64,000 bases of DNA, taken from NCBI RefSeq assembly GCF_963583255.1, contig NC_084817.1, positions 4,441,043 through 4,505,042 of the forward strand. The letters are read 5' to 3'. Below, piece by piece: positions 21,046 to 31,049 of this stretch; within the stretch, counting starts at the first letter, position 1; the number at the start of each line of letters is the position of its first letter. The notes under the pieces are model-generated. The model saw only the letters and a program-made list of their open reading frames with translations. It made no database searches and was not told the DNA's origin. The DNA is from Pyrus communis (lineage: Eukaryota; Streptophyta; Magnoliopsida; Rosales; Rosaceae). Made by a program: the position numbers and the translations under genes.

Positions 21046-22949
21046 CTTAACAGCCCTGTTCAGCACCGTATGAAGCCTCCACTTGTTCTTTGAGCACCTG
21101 GGTTTAGTCATTACTAATTGCTTATGAACAATGGTACTGGAGCCCACAAGGGAATTGACTCGTTGCATTACGACCATCAGTGTTGCTTCAGACATGTTTG
21201 CAAAGCACACCCTAAACCAACCGGGTTCAGAACAATGACACGAAGAAGCTCGTTTTCAGCTTCAAAAGTGTTGGACCTCAAAAGGTGCCTCTTGTCCACC
21301 CAGCAAAATAACCCAGCATTGCTTTCCAAACACCTAAGCCCTGCCCCTCTGAGCCCACACACACGCATCTCCTTCCTCTTTTTAAGACGCTTTTGATTCT
21401 CCTCCATGTAATTGGTTCTGAATTTCTTGTCTTTCAGCATCTCACAAAGCATGTATTGAGTTTGTGAGGAGATAAGTCCAAAGCTTGACATCTTTGTAGC
21501 TGCGGGCACAACTGTTAAATTGTTGGAGTAAAGCATACCTACTCGGAAACCTGGCAAACCAAAATCCTTAGAGAGGCTGTATACAATGTGAGATCGATTC
21601 CATATTTCGGCGTCTTCTAGGTTTCTTTTGGATAGAGCATCTACGATGCTTACAAAACTTGGGTAGTTGAAAGTGGTTCCTGAGTATATTTCGTCGCTAA
21701 CTATGTGTACTTCTTTTGCAATGGCAAAATCGATGATGTGGTTGAGCTCAAGTCGAGTCATTGTTGTGCCTAAAAGGTTCGAAGGATTCGTGAACAATAC
21801 TCCTTTAACTTTTAATTTTAATTTCTGCGCACGTTGGTAGGCCTCCTCCAATGCAGACTCGGTGATTTTGAATCCATTTGCACTTGTGCAATGTATTGGA
21901 ACGATTTCAACTCCGGTACACCACTTAAGATCTCTATCAAACCTGCCGAAAAGTAGAAGTGATCAATAACAGTTCAGATTAATTTGCAAACAAAAGGTCA
22001 TCAAGAATACATAACGAGATAAAGAAATGTATGGCATAAATACTAGGGCACACAGATTATGATCAATACCCTGGGTAGTATGGAGTGGGGATGAGGAAGG
22101 CTTCGCCAGGATCGGCAAGGCAAAACATAAGAGTCTCATTGGCAGGAGTTGAACCCGCCGTGAGCACAAGCTTGTTCGGATCAAATTTTACTTTGTTTCC
22201 TCTCATTTCCGCCAAGAACTCAACCAACGCCTGTATATACAAGTGAATTTTAGTCTGCAACATATATATATACACACACACGTACTTGCACACGTCTAAA
22301 TATGTGTTCATCCAGATCAAAATTAGAAGTAATTACATTCTTGAAAGCAGGGAAGCCGGTGTAGTCTTGAAAGAGAGCCAACTCTCTGAAAACGGATTCT
22401 TCATTTCTTTTCAGCTCCAGAGCATGTGGATTGCTTTCAAGCCATGGCTCAATAAGGTCAAACGAGAGCTGCAAAAATTAATTAGAACTAATCTTAAAAT
22501 GCATATACATATAATCAAAGGAAAACTAACCAAAAGAGCTTCAAAATTTTGAATTTTAACCAATGAATGATGAGATGGAATGGATGGATGAAATAAATTA
22601 TTTTTAAAATATTTCATTGGGAAGGAAAACGTGATAGTGAAGCTTCAATGACTCTTTTTTCTTTTAGAGAGGAAGAGAGAGAAATCTATTTACGTACAGA
22701 AATAAAGAAAGAAAAGCAAGGTAGTAATTTTCAACAAAAAATCAACCGTGCAAAAGCGGCACCCAAATTACTTTTTAAATATTTCATCGGGAAGGAAGGG
22801 AGAAAGTGTGTAAGGAAGAGAGATTGTGAGGGTAGAGCCAACCAAATCCTTTCAAAATGACATCAACAAACTCCAAAAAATGTTAAAAAGAGAGAAATTT
22901 GAGATAAAAAAAATATATTGCTGACATCAATACATGACAGTATTTTGTA

Positions 22950-23500
22950 AGGAAATAGTTTAAAAAATAGTGATAGTGCTAGTGTTCGATTTTAAGAAAT
23001 AGTCAGTGTTTAGTTTACGAAATAGTTAGCTTTTTGTTTAAGAAATAGTCAGTACTTAGTTTACGAAATAGTGACAGTACTAGTTTACGAAACAGTGATA
23101 ATACTAGTGTTTGGTTTGAAAAATAGTCAGTGCTTAGTTTACAAAATAGTGATAGTACTATTACTTGGTTTAATATATATAGTCTATTGTGTTTGGCTTA
23201 AGAAATAGTCGGTGTTTAGTTTATGAAATAGTAATAGTACTAGCGTTTAGTTTAAGAAATAGTCAGTATTCAATTTACGAAATAGTCAGTGTTTAGTTCA
23301 AGAAGTAATGATAATATTAGTGTTTCGTTTAAGATATAGTTTAGTTTAAGAAATACTATTCAGTTTAAGAATTAGTCAATGTTTAGTTTACAAAATAGTG
23401 TTTGGTTTAAGAAAATGTCAGTGTTCAGTTTAAGAAATAGTGTTCAGTTTAAGAAGTAGTCAATGTTCTGTTTAAGAAATATTCACAGTATTAATATTCA
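22950..23500 (+). repeat. Degenerate minisatellite, unit about 20 bases
   Basis: Around two dozen imperfect repeats of a module like GTTTAGTTTAAGAAATAGTCA, with variants TTTACGAAATAGTGATAGTACTA. They lie within intron 1 of the ACC synthase pseudogene. The units differ in length, so the array is old and has mixed higher-order structure. Confidence 0.8.
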
Positions 23501-23794
23501 TAAAACTAAATAATGAAAATTTTCTTTATTTTTGATTTTGTAATATTATTACTTAGTTTGTTCTAAAACAATTGAAGGAATATTCAAATAAACAAATAAT
23601 AAAATAAAAATAAAATGTTTATGGAGTGAGGTGAAAGGAGAGAAAAGAGTGGGGAGAGGTGAAAAATAAAAAATAAAAGAAAAAGTTGATGCGGACGGGT
23701 GAGGTGAAAGGAGAAAAAAAAATGGATGTGAACATGCGAAAGAGGGAGAGAGAGAAAGAGGTTGCACGGTTAAGTGAGGAAGATAGTGTGTGTG

Positions 23795-23820
23795 ATGTGA
23801 CGCGCGGTCCCGCGCATCAG
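23795..23820. repeat. GC-rich hairpin
   Basis: GCGCGG-TC-CCGCGC forms a short perfect stem in otherwise AT- and purine-rich intron sequence. It follows a purine-rich tract (23620-23790). Confidence 0.6.
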
Positions 23821-24037
23821 TATATGTTTTTTATTTGTTTTTTTCTGTTTTGTTGTTATTTAAAACTTCTGTCTTTTTCATTAAAATTTGAGTCATTTTT
23901 ATTAAAGTTTAAGCATTTTTTATTAAATAAAGTTAGTATATGATTTTTGGTTAATTAAAAGTTTTAAGAAGCCCTTTTCATTAAAGTTCCTTATAATTAA
24001 TGGCATTACCATAGTTTTCCTAGAAAAAATTGCATTA

Positions 24038-24677
24038 GAGCAGTTCCACCAGGGAACTGATAAGCCAGCACCCAGCCAAAAAACCAGCCCGGCACCCAGG
24101 CTATCCACTCCAGCCTAGCATTTTGACCGGCACCCAACCCAAGCCAGGCAAGAGACCGGCCTAAAATCGACAGACCCACATGTCGGGCCATCAACCTCCC
24201 GCACGATCAACACGTCGCAGAGAGATCTTGGTGCAGAGCTCCTCGAGGCTGAGGTTAAAGAAGGCCAATTTGCAGGCGGAGCAAAGGGCGATGAGGATGG
24301 GGGTTTGGGGGCCTTCAACGCCCTCCTTGAGGCTGAGGTTTAGAGAGAGAGAGAGAGATCCCTTCCACTGTGTTCTTCCCATATCCCGTCATCTTGCTAA
24401 TGGGTTTCTTTCTTCTGCACATTGGAGGGGAGTGGTGGGGGAGCTTCTGGGCAGAGACAGGGGAGGGGAGCGGTGGGGGAGTTTCATATCCCTTCATTTT
24501 GTTAAATTATTATTTTATAATAAAAATTAATAATATTTTAATAAAATTGACTAGGCTATTTGGTTTTAGGGGCGGAGATGCTTTAGTCTATTACTGTACA
24601 CTTGAGTCTATTACTGTTTACTTGAGTGGATAAATGAGCGGTGTGCTGGCACAAAGTCTTTAGGGGTGGAGTTGCTC
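24038..24677. mobile_element. PIF/Harbinger-like non-autonomous element
   Basis: The ends are GAGCAGTTCCACC and, inverted, GAGCAACTCCACC (one mismatch in 13), flanked by the direct repeat TTA (24035-24037 and 24678-24680). A TTA/TAA target duplication is the hallmark of PIF/Harbinger. The 640-bp interior has no transposase frame and is partly GC-rich, with two related AGGCTGAGGTT(A/T)(A/G)(A/G)GA stretches. It sits in intron 1 of the ACC synthase pseudogene. Confidence 0.75.
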
Positions 24678-24843
24678 TTACTAAGCAACAATAATCTTAT
24701 ATATGATAGCTATGGACTGTCACCTGGTTCTCTGCAAGTCCCATCTGAATGATGCCGTTTGGATTTTTATCTTGGTCATAAGGGTTCTTTTCGTATTCTA
24801 TCCACCCTTGCAATATCGGATACTCCTAACTTTATTAAAAAAA

Positions 24844-25812
24844 GGGTTATTATGTAAAATGGTCTTTGAGATTTGCATGATCAATAGAAATGATCACTCA
24901 GATTAAAAATCAATAGAAATGGTCTCTGAGATTGTCCACCATCCATAATTTTGGTCATTCCGTTAAAAACGATTTTGAGCAATTTTCAAAGCTTTGTAAC
25001 TCAATTGTTTCTCAACCAAATTCGACCCATAATATATTAAAATGAAGATAGGAAAGTGTAGAATAAGATTATACCTATTTGGAAGCTCAAAGGTTGCCGG
25101 AGATGACCGGAAAATAGCCTGAAAGGTGACTGGTCAGTGGAAAAACTGGAAAACTCGCCGAAAACTGGGTAAACTTTAAACGTTCATAACGTCTTCAATA
25201 CTCAACCAAATCGAGTGATTCAAAAACGAAAATAATACTTCTTGATGACATGAAGAGAATGGTACCTTTTTCGAAGGCTAACTCACCATGGTTTGGTCAG
25301 AAAACGGCTCGAAAGTAGCTAACCATTTTCAAGTTAGCCACTTTCGAGTAGTTTTCTAGCCAAACCACGACGAGTTAACCTTCAAAAAAGAACCATTCTC
25401 TTTATCTCCTCGAGAAGTATAATTTTCGTTTTTGAATCACTTGATTTCGTTAAGTATTGAAGAAGTTATGAAAATTTAAAGTTTACCCAGTTTCCGACGA
25501 GTTTTTCAAGTTTTCCCGCGGACCAGTCACTTTTCAGGCTATTTTCCGGCCATCTCTAGCAACCATTGGACTTCAAAATAGGTATAATCTTATTCTACAC
25601 TTTTCCATCTTCATTTTGATATATTATGGGTCAAATTTGGTTTAAAAAACGATTGAATTACAAAGCTTTGAAAATTGCTCAAAATCGTTTTTAACGGAAG
25701 AACCAAAATCATGGATGGTGGACAATCTCATGGACCATTTCTATTGATTTTCAATTTCAGGGACCACTTCTATTGATCATACAAATCTCTTAGACTTTTT
25801 GTATAATAACCC
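24844..25812. mobile_element. MULE-like fold-back element
   Basis: A 969-bp near-perfect inverted repeat with arms of about 470 bases, from GGGTTATTATGTAAAATGGT to its inverted counterpart ending ATAATAACCC. The centre is near 25325 (CCATTTTCAAGTTAGCC). It is flanked by a 9-bp duplication, TTAAAAAAA (24835-24843) and TTAAAAAAT (25813-25821), as in Mutator-like elements with long terminal inverted repeats. No transposase is encoded. If transcribed it would form a long hairpin RNA. It abuts the broken 5' end of ACC synthase copy A. Confidence 0.8.
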
Positions 25813-25821
25813 TTAAAAAAT

Positions 25822-28377
25822 TAAAATCTGTGAACTACACTTTGATTTGTTCGATGAAAAGAAAAACTCATTGTTCATCAAATGGAATGAAGGTTTATCT
25901 TTTATTCAGTGAATCACTCTGTAAAAGTAAAACATGCAAATTCACTGAATCTATTTACCACAAAATAACTTGTTTTGGAAACCTCGAAATTGCACTTTGT
26001 AGACAAAGCTCCAATTAGGACAAAATTAAAAGACAATTGTTCCAATTTCGTTTTTCATGGATTAAAAGAACAGGGTTACAAAGCAGATAAATGGGTATCA
26101 ATTTTCTTTTGTTCCGAGCATTAGCTATTTAATTGGTTCATTTCAGTTTAGTACTAGTTAATCTGAATCTCTCATGATAATTTGTGTTCAACAGACCGTA
26201 TACTCATGTGGAGTTTTTTACTCGACAGAGTGGATGCAAATTCATGAACCTGATGTTAGCTATTTCGTTGTCGTATTCTTGCACTATTTGTTTAATTTCT
26301 AAAAAAATTTCATATCACTGTATTGTCGTGCCCGTACTCCGTATGCATGCAACACCGGTTAATTAGACTCTAATTTCCACCGAGGTTAGTTGACAGAATT
26401 TTTTACCACATGCAAAAGTAGGGATAAAAATATTTAAAAATACTTGCAAGAGTACAAGGTTATCGTAGTATAGCAGCTCAAGCAAGATTGTTTTCCATAG
26501 AGATTGAATGAATAATTTGTAATTAAATCAACTCTTAATTAATTATTAAAACAGATTTTATCAAATATTTGAGATTTATGAATTTGAAGAGATTAAATTA
26601 ACAATAAAAGAAATTTGAAAGTTTGGAAACAGTAGCAGCAAAGAAGAAAAATGTTTTTTAAATTAAAATCAATTTCGAGAAATTCTAGAGTTTAGCCATC
26701 ACCGTTACAATCTTATGCAACTCTATCATTTACTTATGAATTTCCACATACATGCTTTGAAGGTTAGGTTTTCCTAATGCATATTTTCCTCATGATGTTC
26801 AAGCGAAACGTATATCTAACATGCAACCCGTCTGCGATGTTCAAATCAAATATAAACATGTAAGACTCATTAAGTTTTGTGAAAACCCTTTGAAAAACCA
26901 TGCAACCTTTAAGATTGTGATGTTCGCCTTAAGTGAACTAACAATTACTAATCACAAGAAGCCCTCTTCAATTTCAGGGTGATATTCCAACAGAAATTGC
27001 ATCAAATTACTTGTTTAAAAACCCTAATGGTCGTGAATCACTAAGACAATTAGATAGTTTAATCGCGGTGATTATAATTCAAAGCAAGCATGCATCCATG
27101 CATAAACAAATTAATAAAATCACATATTCATGCTAAGGCTCGTGACTTCGCCCTAGCAAAAGGACTAGTTACGAACTTACGAACAATCATAATGAAAACT
27201 AAAGAAAATATATTAACTAGAAAAATGATTGAAAACACCTTGTAGGTAAAAAGTCTGAAGTTCTCCAAAATAATGTGTCTTTTCCCAATGTTGTGTCCCC
27301 CCAAACCCTAATGGCTAAAAAGCCTTATTTATACTACTCCAAATTAAAACCCTCATATAAAAAGTTTTCTAAAAACTAGGAAATAAAATAATAAAAGGAT
27401 AACTATGAATTACATTCCTATTCTGACTAGGAAATCTGACCAGCATAGAAATAGTCACGTTTTTAGACCTTCAGGATTCCAAAACAGGCCCAAAACAACT
27501 AGAATTAAAGATTATGACCTCCTCTTTAAGTTGCAAGAAGAGCCCAAGTCCAAAATCCTTCATCTTCTAGCCCTAAAGTCGCAAATAAGCTCTGCAACCC
27601 AATCTGCCAGCACTGCACGCTGACATAAATTAATTCGCCACAATCAGATGCTTAGGGATAAAATTATGAAATTTTGATGCAACCTTCTTGACAGATTCAC
27701 GAACCCACTCCAATTGGAATCACTCAAAAATTCCACCGTTTGAATACTTTATGCTCAAAACAAGTTTGCATGTCCTACATTAAAAATACATAACAAAGCA
27801 TCAAAATTTTATCAAAATAAAATATACCAAAAGTAGAGAATAATATATAGTATAAAATCGGCCCATCACTAGTGAATGGAAGTTGCTGGAGATGCTAAGG
27901 GTTTAGAGTTTAGGGAAAATTGTTTTGCATGTATTCGAAGATGCCTTCAAGCAATACAGTGACAAGTTCAATTCCTTCAATACATACCAAAACAAATTGT
28001 ATGACTAATGACTCGGGTGTTTTTCGGCTGGAATATGACCGGCAAGGCTTTCTTTGTCCAATCGAGCAACAACATCCATCGGGCCTAGGTAAGCCCAAAA
28101 CAGAGGGTTTTTCCAAGGAAAAAGTATATTATTCATCTCACATTTGTAAATGCGCACACGAGACCACAACATTTTTATTTTGTTACAATAATATATGCCA
28201 TGGACCATCATTCTTACTGGTAAAAATTACCACACAAAATACAATGAATGAATAAATACAATAATTAACTAACATTTTATGGTGATGAAAACATAATCTG
28301 CAAGCATCACCCGATTATCTCTACCTTAATCAGCAAAACAAATAAATTCAATATGTCACACAGGATTAGGTAATTAA
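25822..28377. other. No recognised gene
   Basis: Between the fold-back element and the intact ACC synthase gene I see no homology-supported coding sequence. The part 26400-27880 has the look of an old repeat (a stretch at 27300-27420 with TTATTTATACTACTCC resembles a retroelement leader), but neither ends nor domains can be identified. The last 100-200 bases before 28378 are probably the ACC synthase 3' UTR. Confidence 0.4.
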
Positions 28378-30607
28378 TTAACGGTCTGGTTCCTGCTCGT
28401 ATGAAGCCAATTGGAAAACCCACTTGTTCTTTAACCACCTGGATTTAGACAGTCCTGTTTGCTGAGGAACGATGGTGGATTCAACGAGGGCCTTGATACG
28501 TTGCATTGCAACCATTAGGGTTTCTTCTGACATGTTTGCAAAGCACATTCTGAACCAACCGGGTTCAGAGCAATGGCAAGAAGAACCGGGAGAGATATTC
28601 AATCCGAATTCACAAACCACTTTCTTCCAAAGCTTCTTTTCAGCTTCAAAAGTGTTGGACTGCAAAAGGTGCCTCATGTCCACCCAGCAAAACAACCCAG
28701 CATTGCTTTCCAAACACCTAATACCTGCACCTTTGAGCCCACAAACAAGCATCTCCTTCCTTCTTTTAAGCCTCTTTTGATTCTCCTCCATGTACTTGGC
28801 GGTAAATTTCTTGTCTTTGAGCATTTGGGAAAGCGTGTACTGAGTTTGTGCAGAGACAAGTCCGAAGCTTGACATCTTTGTAGCTGCAGACACAACGGCT
28901 TGATTGTTGGAGTAAATCATGCCTACTCGAAAACCTGGCAGCCCCAGATCCTTAGAGAGGCTGTACACAATGTGACAACGATTCCATACTTCGGCATCTT
29001 CTAGGTTTCTCTCAGTTAGAGCTTCTGCAATGCTTACAAAACTTGGGGAGTTGAAGACGGTGCCCGAGTATATTTCGTCGCTTATTATGTGTATTTCTTT
29101 TTCAATGGCAAAGTCTATGAGGTGATTGAGTTCAAGTCGAGTCATTGTTGTGCCTAAAGGGTTTGAAGGATTTGTGACCAATACTCCTTTAACTTTTAGG
29201 TTGAATTTTTGGGCTTGTTGGTAGGCTTCTTCCAATGCAGTCTCAGTGATTTTGTATCCATTTGCACTTGTGCATTTTATTGGAACAATTTCTGCTTCGG
29301 TACGCCACTTCAGATCTCTATCAAACCTGCCAAAAAGAAGTGATCAACAACAATAGTTGAGTTATATTGTCAAACAAAATATAAGTACTAATTAAGAATT
29401 ATATGTGGGGGAAAATCATTGTATGCACCGATTATTTATGCATGCGAAACTCACATATATCCGTCAGATTGATCACTATTGTGTGGTGAGTTTTACATGC
29501 ATGCATGTCGTGAGAGAAAAGTTTATATGTAACTGTGCATACAAAAGTCCTCGAGAATAATTAGGAAGAACAATACGTCTGGATGTAAACATAATGTAGC
29601 GCACAAAGATTATGATCAATACCCTGGGTAGTATGGAATCGGGAGGAGGAAGGCGTCGCCACGATCAGCAAGGCAAAACATAAGAGTCTCGTTGGCAGAA
29701 GTTGAACCGGCGGTGAGCACAAGCTTGTTAGGATCAAATTTTACTTTGTTTCCTCTCATGCTTGCCATGAAATCTACCATCTCCTGTATATACAAGTGCG
29801 TATTAGTTCAGAAAATATATATATTCGTATACTTACATACACACATAAGTATATACATATGTATATATATATATATATCCACGATCAAAAAATTTCTAAA
29901 TGTTTACATTTAGAAGTAATTACGTACATTCTTGAAAGCAGGGAAGCCGTTGTAGTCTTGAAAGAGAGCCAACTCTTTGAAAACAGATTCTCCATTTCTT
30001 TTCAACTCCAGTGCATCGGGATTGCTTGCAAGCCATGACTCAATAAGGTCAAATGAAAGCTGCAAAAGTTAGGTACATATTAATAAGCATGTTACCGGAA
30101 GTAGAGACCAAAGCATGTACAAAATATTAACACTAAACTAATTGTAAAAATTAATTAAAAATTATATAAACAGGTATAAGACCATGCACACGTACGCAAA
30201 ATCACCAACCAACTTAGAGATTGTCACTTTGAACAACGATGGACCATCTAATTGATTACATTATTATTTCTTATCATGATAGCTTGAGGCTTGACCGCGC
30301 CATGAGATCTTTTCAAAATATTTTGTGACAAAGTAAGTTAGGTAGGATGTAGTATCTCTTTCTTTTCGTTACATTAGAGAGTTTCGAACCTTGGACTTAA
30401 ATCAACTAATCCTGATGGACTTTAGTAGTGATAATAGACTAAATTTTCATTATGACTGATTCTCACCTGATTCTCTGCAAGTCCCATCTGAATGATACCA
30501 TTTGGATTTTGAACTTGATCATAAGGGTTCTTCTCGTATTCCTGCCATCCCAAGAAGTAGGATGAGTCTTGGCCATGCGAGTCACAACTTGCTTTCTTTG
30601 ACAACAT
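28378..30607 (-). CDS. ACS: ACC synthase (1-aminocyclopropane-1-carboxylate synthase), copy B
   Basis: A complete four-exon gene for a cytosolic PLP-dependent enzyme that turns S-adenosylmethionine into ACC, the committed step of ethylene synthesis. Exons (minus strand): 30467-30607, 29928-30059, 29623-29783 and 28378-29326. The phases fit and give 460 residues, normal for the family. ATG at 30605-30607 begins [20 protein letters not shown]. Visible family boxes: NPSNPLG (197-203), DEIYSG (228-233), [14 protein letters not shown] with the PLP lysine at about 270, and PGSSC-GWFR with the substrate arginine at about 404. Two substitutions lie in a box normally read ADPG-AFL-PTPYYPG: Arg at 132 for Pro and Ile at 140 for Thr. 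The C-terminus ([16 protein letters not shown]) is short and only loosely like the regulated tails of type I/II enzymes. It resembles the apple ACS3 group from memory. The frame is intact; activity is uncertain. Confidence 0.92.
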
Positions 30608-30679
30608 TTTCAGTTCAACCAAGCTAGCTTGCCTCTGATTAAGTACTTGTGAAATGACAAGAACCTTTTCTTAAAAAGC

Positions 30680-30681
<2 letters not shown>

Positions 30682-30714
<33 letters not shown>
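30682..30714. repeat. (GA)n microsatellite in the ACC synthase 5' leader
   Basis: About 16 uninterrupted GA units lie 75-107 bp upstream of the ACC synthase start codon. On the gene strand this is a CT tract, probably within the 5' UTR. Confidence 0.85.
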
Positions 30715-30718
<4 letters not shown>

Positions 30719-30783
30719 AAGTTGGTCGACTTGGTCCGTAAGGAAGGAGGGTTTGCTTTGTGGAAAATAGAACGCTGCATGCA

Positions 30784-30791
30784 TATAAATA
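30784..30791 (-). promoter_or_regulatory. Putative TATA box of ACC synthase copy B
   Basis: On the minus strand CCCTATTTATATGC contains TATTTATA about 177 bp before the ATG, a plausible distance for a leader that includes the CT tract. Confidence 0.5.
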
Positions 30792-30939
30792 GGGAGCCTC
30801 AAGAGGCTCAGGATACAGGAGGGAACAAACGGGAAAGACACTAGTCCGACACTATGAATAATGAATTGACGGTGATGATTCTTTGACCAGTGTTTACATA
30901 TTATATACATATTTTTAGATGAGAATAATATAGGGAATT

Positions 30940-31046
30940 GTTATTGGCACTTCAAAAATCTCATTCTACACTCCAAACTTTCTATATTTTGAAAGAAAAA
31001 TATATTTGTGAGGAGTGTAGAATGAGACTTTTTGAGTGCCAATAAC
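30940..31046. mobile_element. Fold-back MITE in the ACC synthase upstream region
   Basis: Arms of 35 bases (30940-30974 and 31012-31046), starting GTTATTGGCACTTCAAAAAT, pair with only two or three mismatches around a 37-base loop. It lies about 330 bp upstream of the ACC synthase start, so it may affect that promoter. Its core resembles the fold-back at 6368-6505. Confidence 0.75.
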
Positions 31047-31049
31047 ACT

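Larger units (their letters stand above)
21058..24815 (-). pseudogene. ACC synthase pseudogene (tandem copy A)
   Basis: This is a degenerate tandem copy of the ACC synthase gene at 28378-30607 (pyridoxal-phosphate enzyme making the ethylene precursor ACC). Recognisable exons on the minus strand are: exon 1 remnant about 24724-24815, exon 2 22337-22468, exon 3 22070-22230 and exon 4 21058-21942. Exons 2 and 3 have exactly the lengths of the intact copy. Exon 4 keeps DEIYSG and [14 protein letters not shown] but has NPSNLLG for NPSNPLG. It has lost a net 46 bases near 21240-21252, which shifts the frame before the PGSSC-GWFR box. Exon 1 lacks the start codon and first codons and ends at a MULE-like element (24844-25812). 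Intron 1 is expanded to 2.2 kb, against 0.4 kb in the intact copy, by a minisatellite and a Harbinger-type insertion. Confidence 0.85.

Noticed and set aside
22950..23500. CRISPR-like repeat array
   Set aside because: Repeats are degenerate with no constant spacer length, and the DNA is clearly eukaryotic.
28005..28255. ORFs on both strands near the ACC synthase 3' end
   Set aside because: Overlapping open frames with no motif; probably 3' UTR or repeat sequence.
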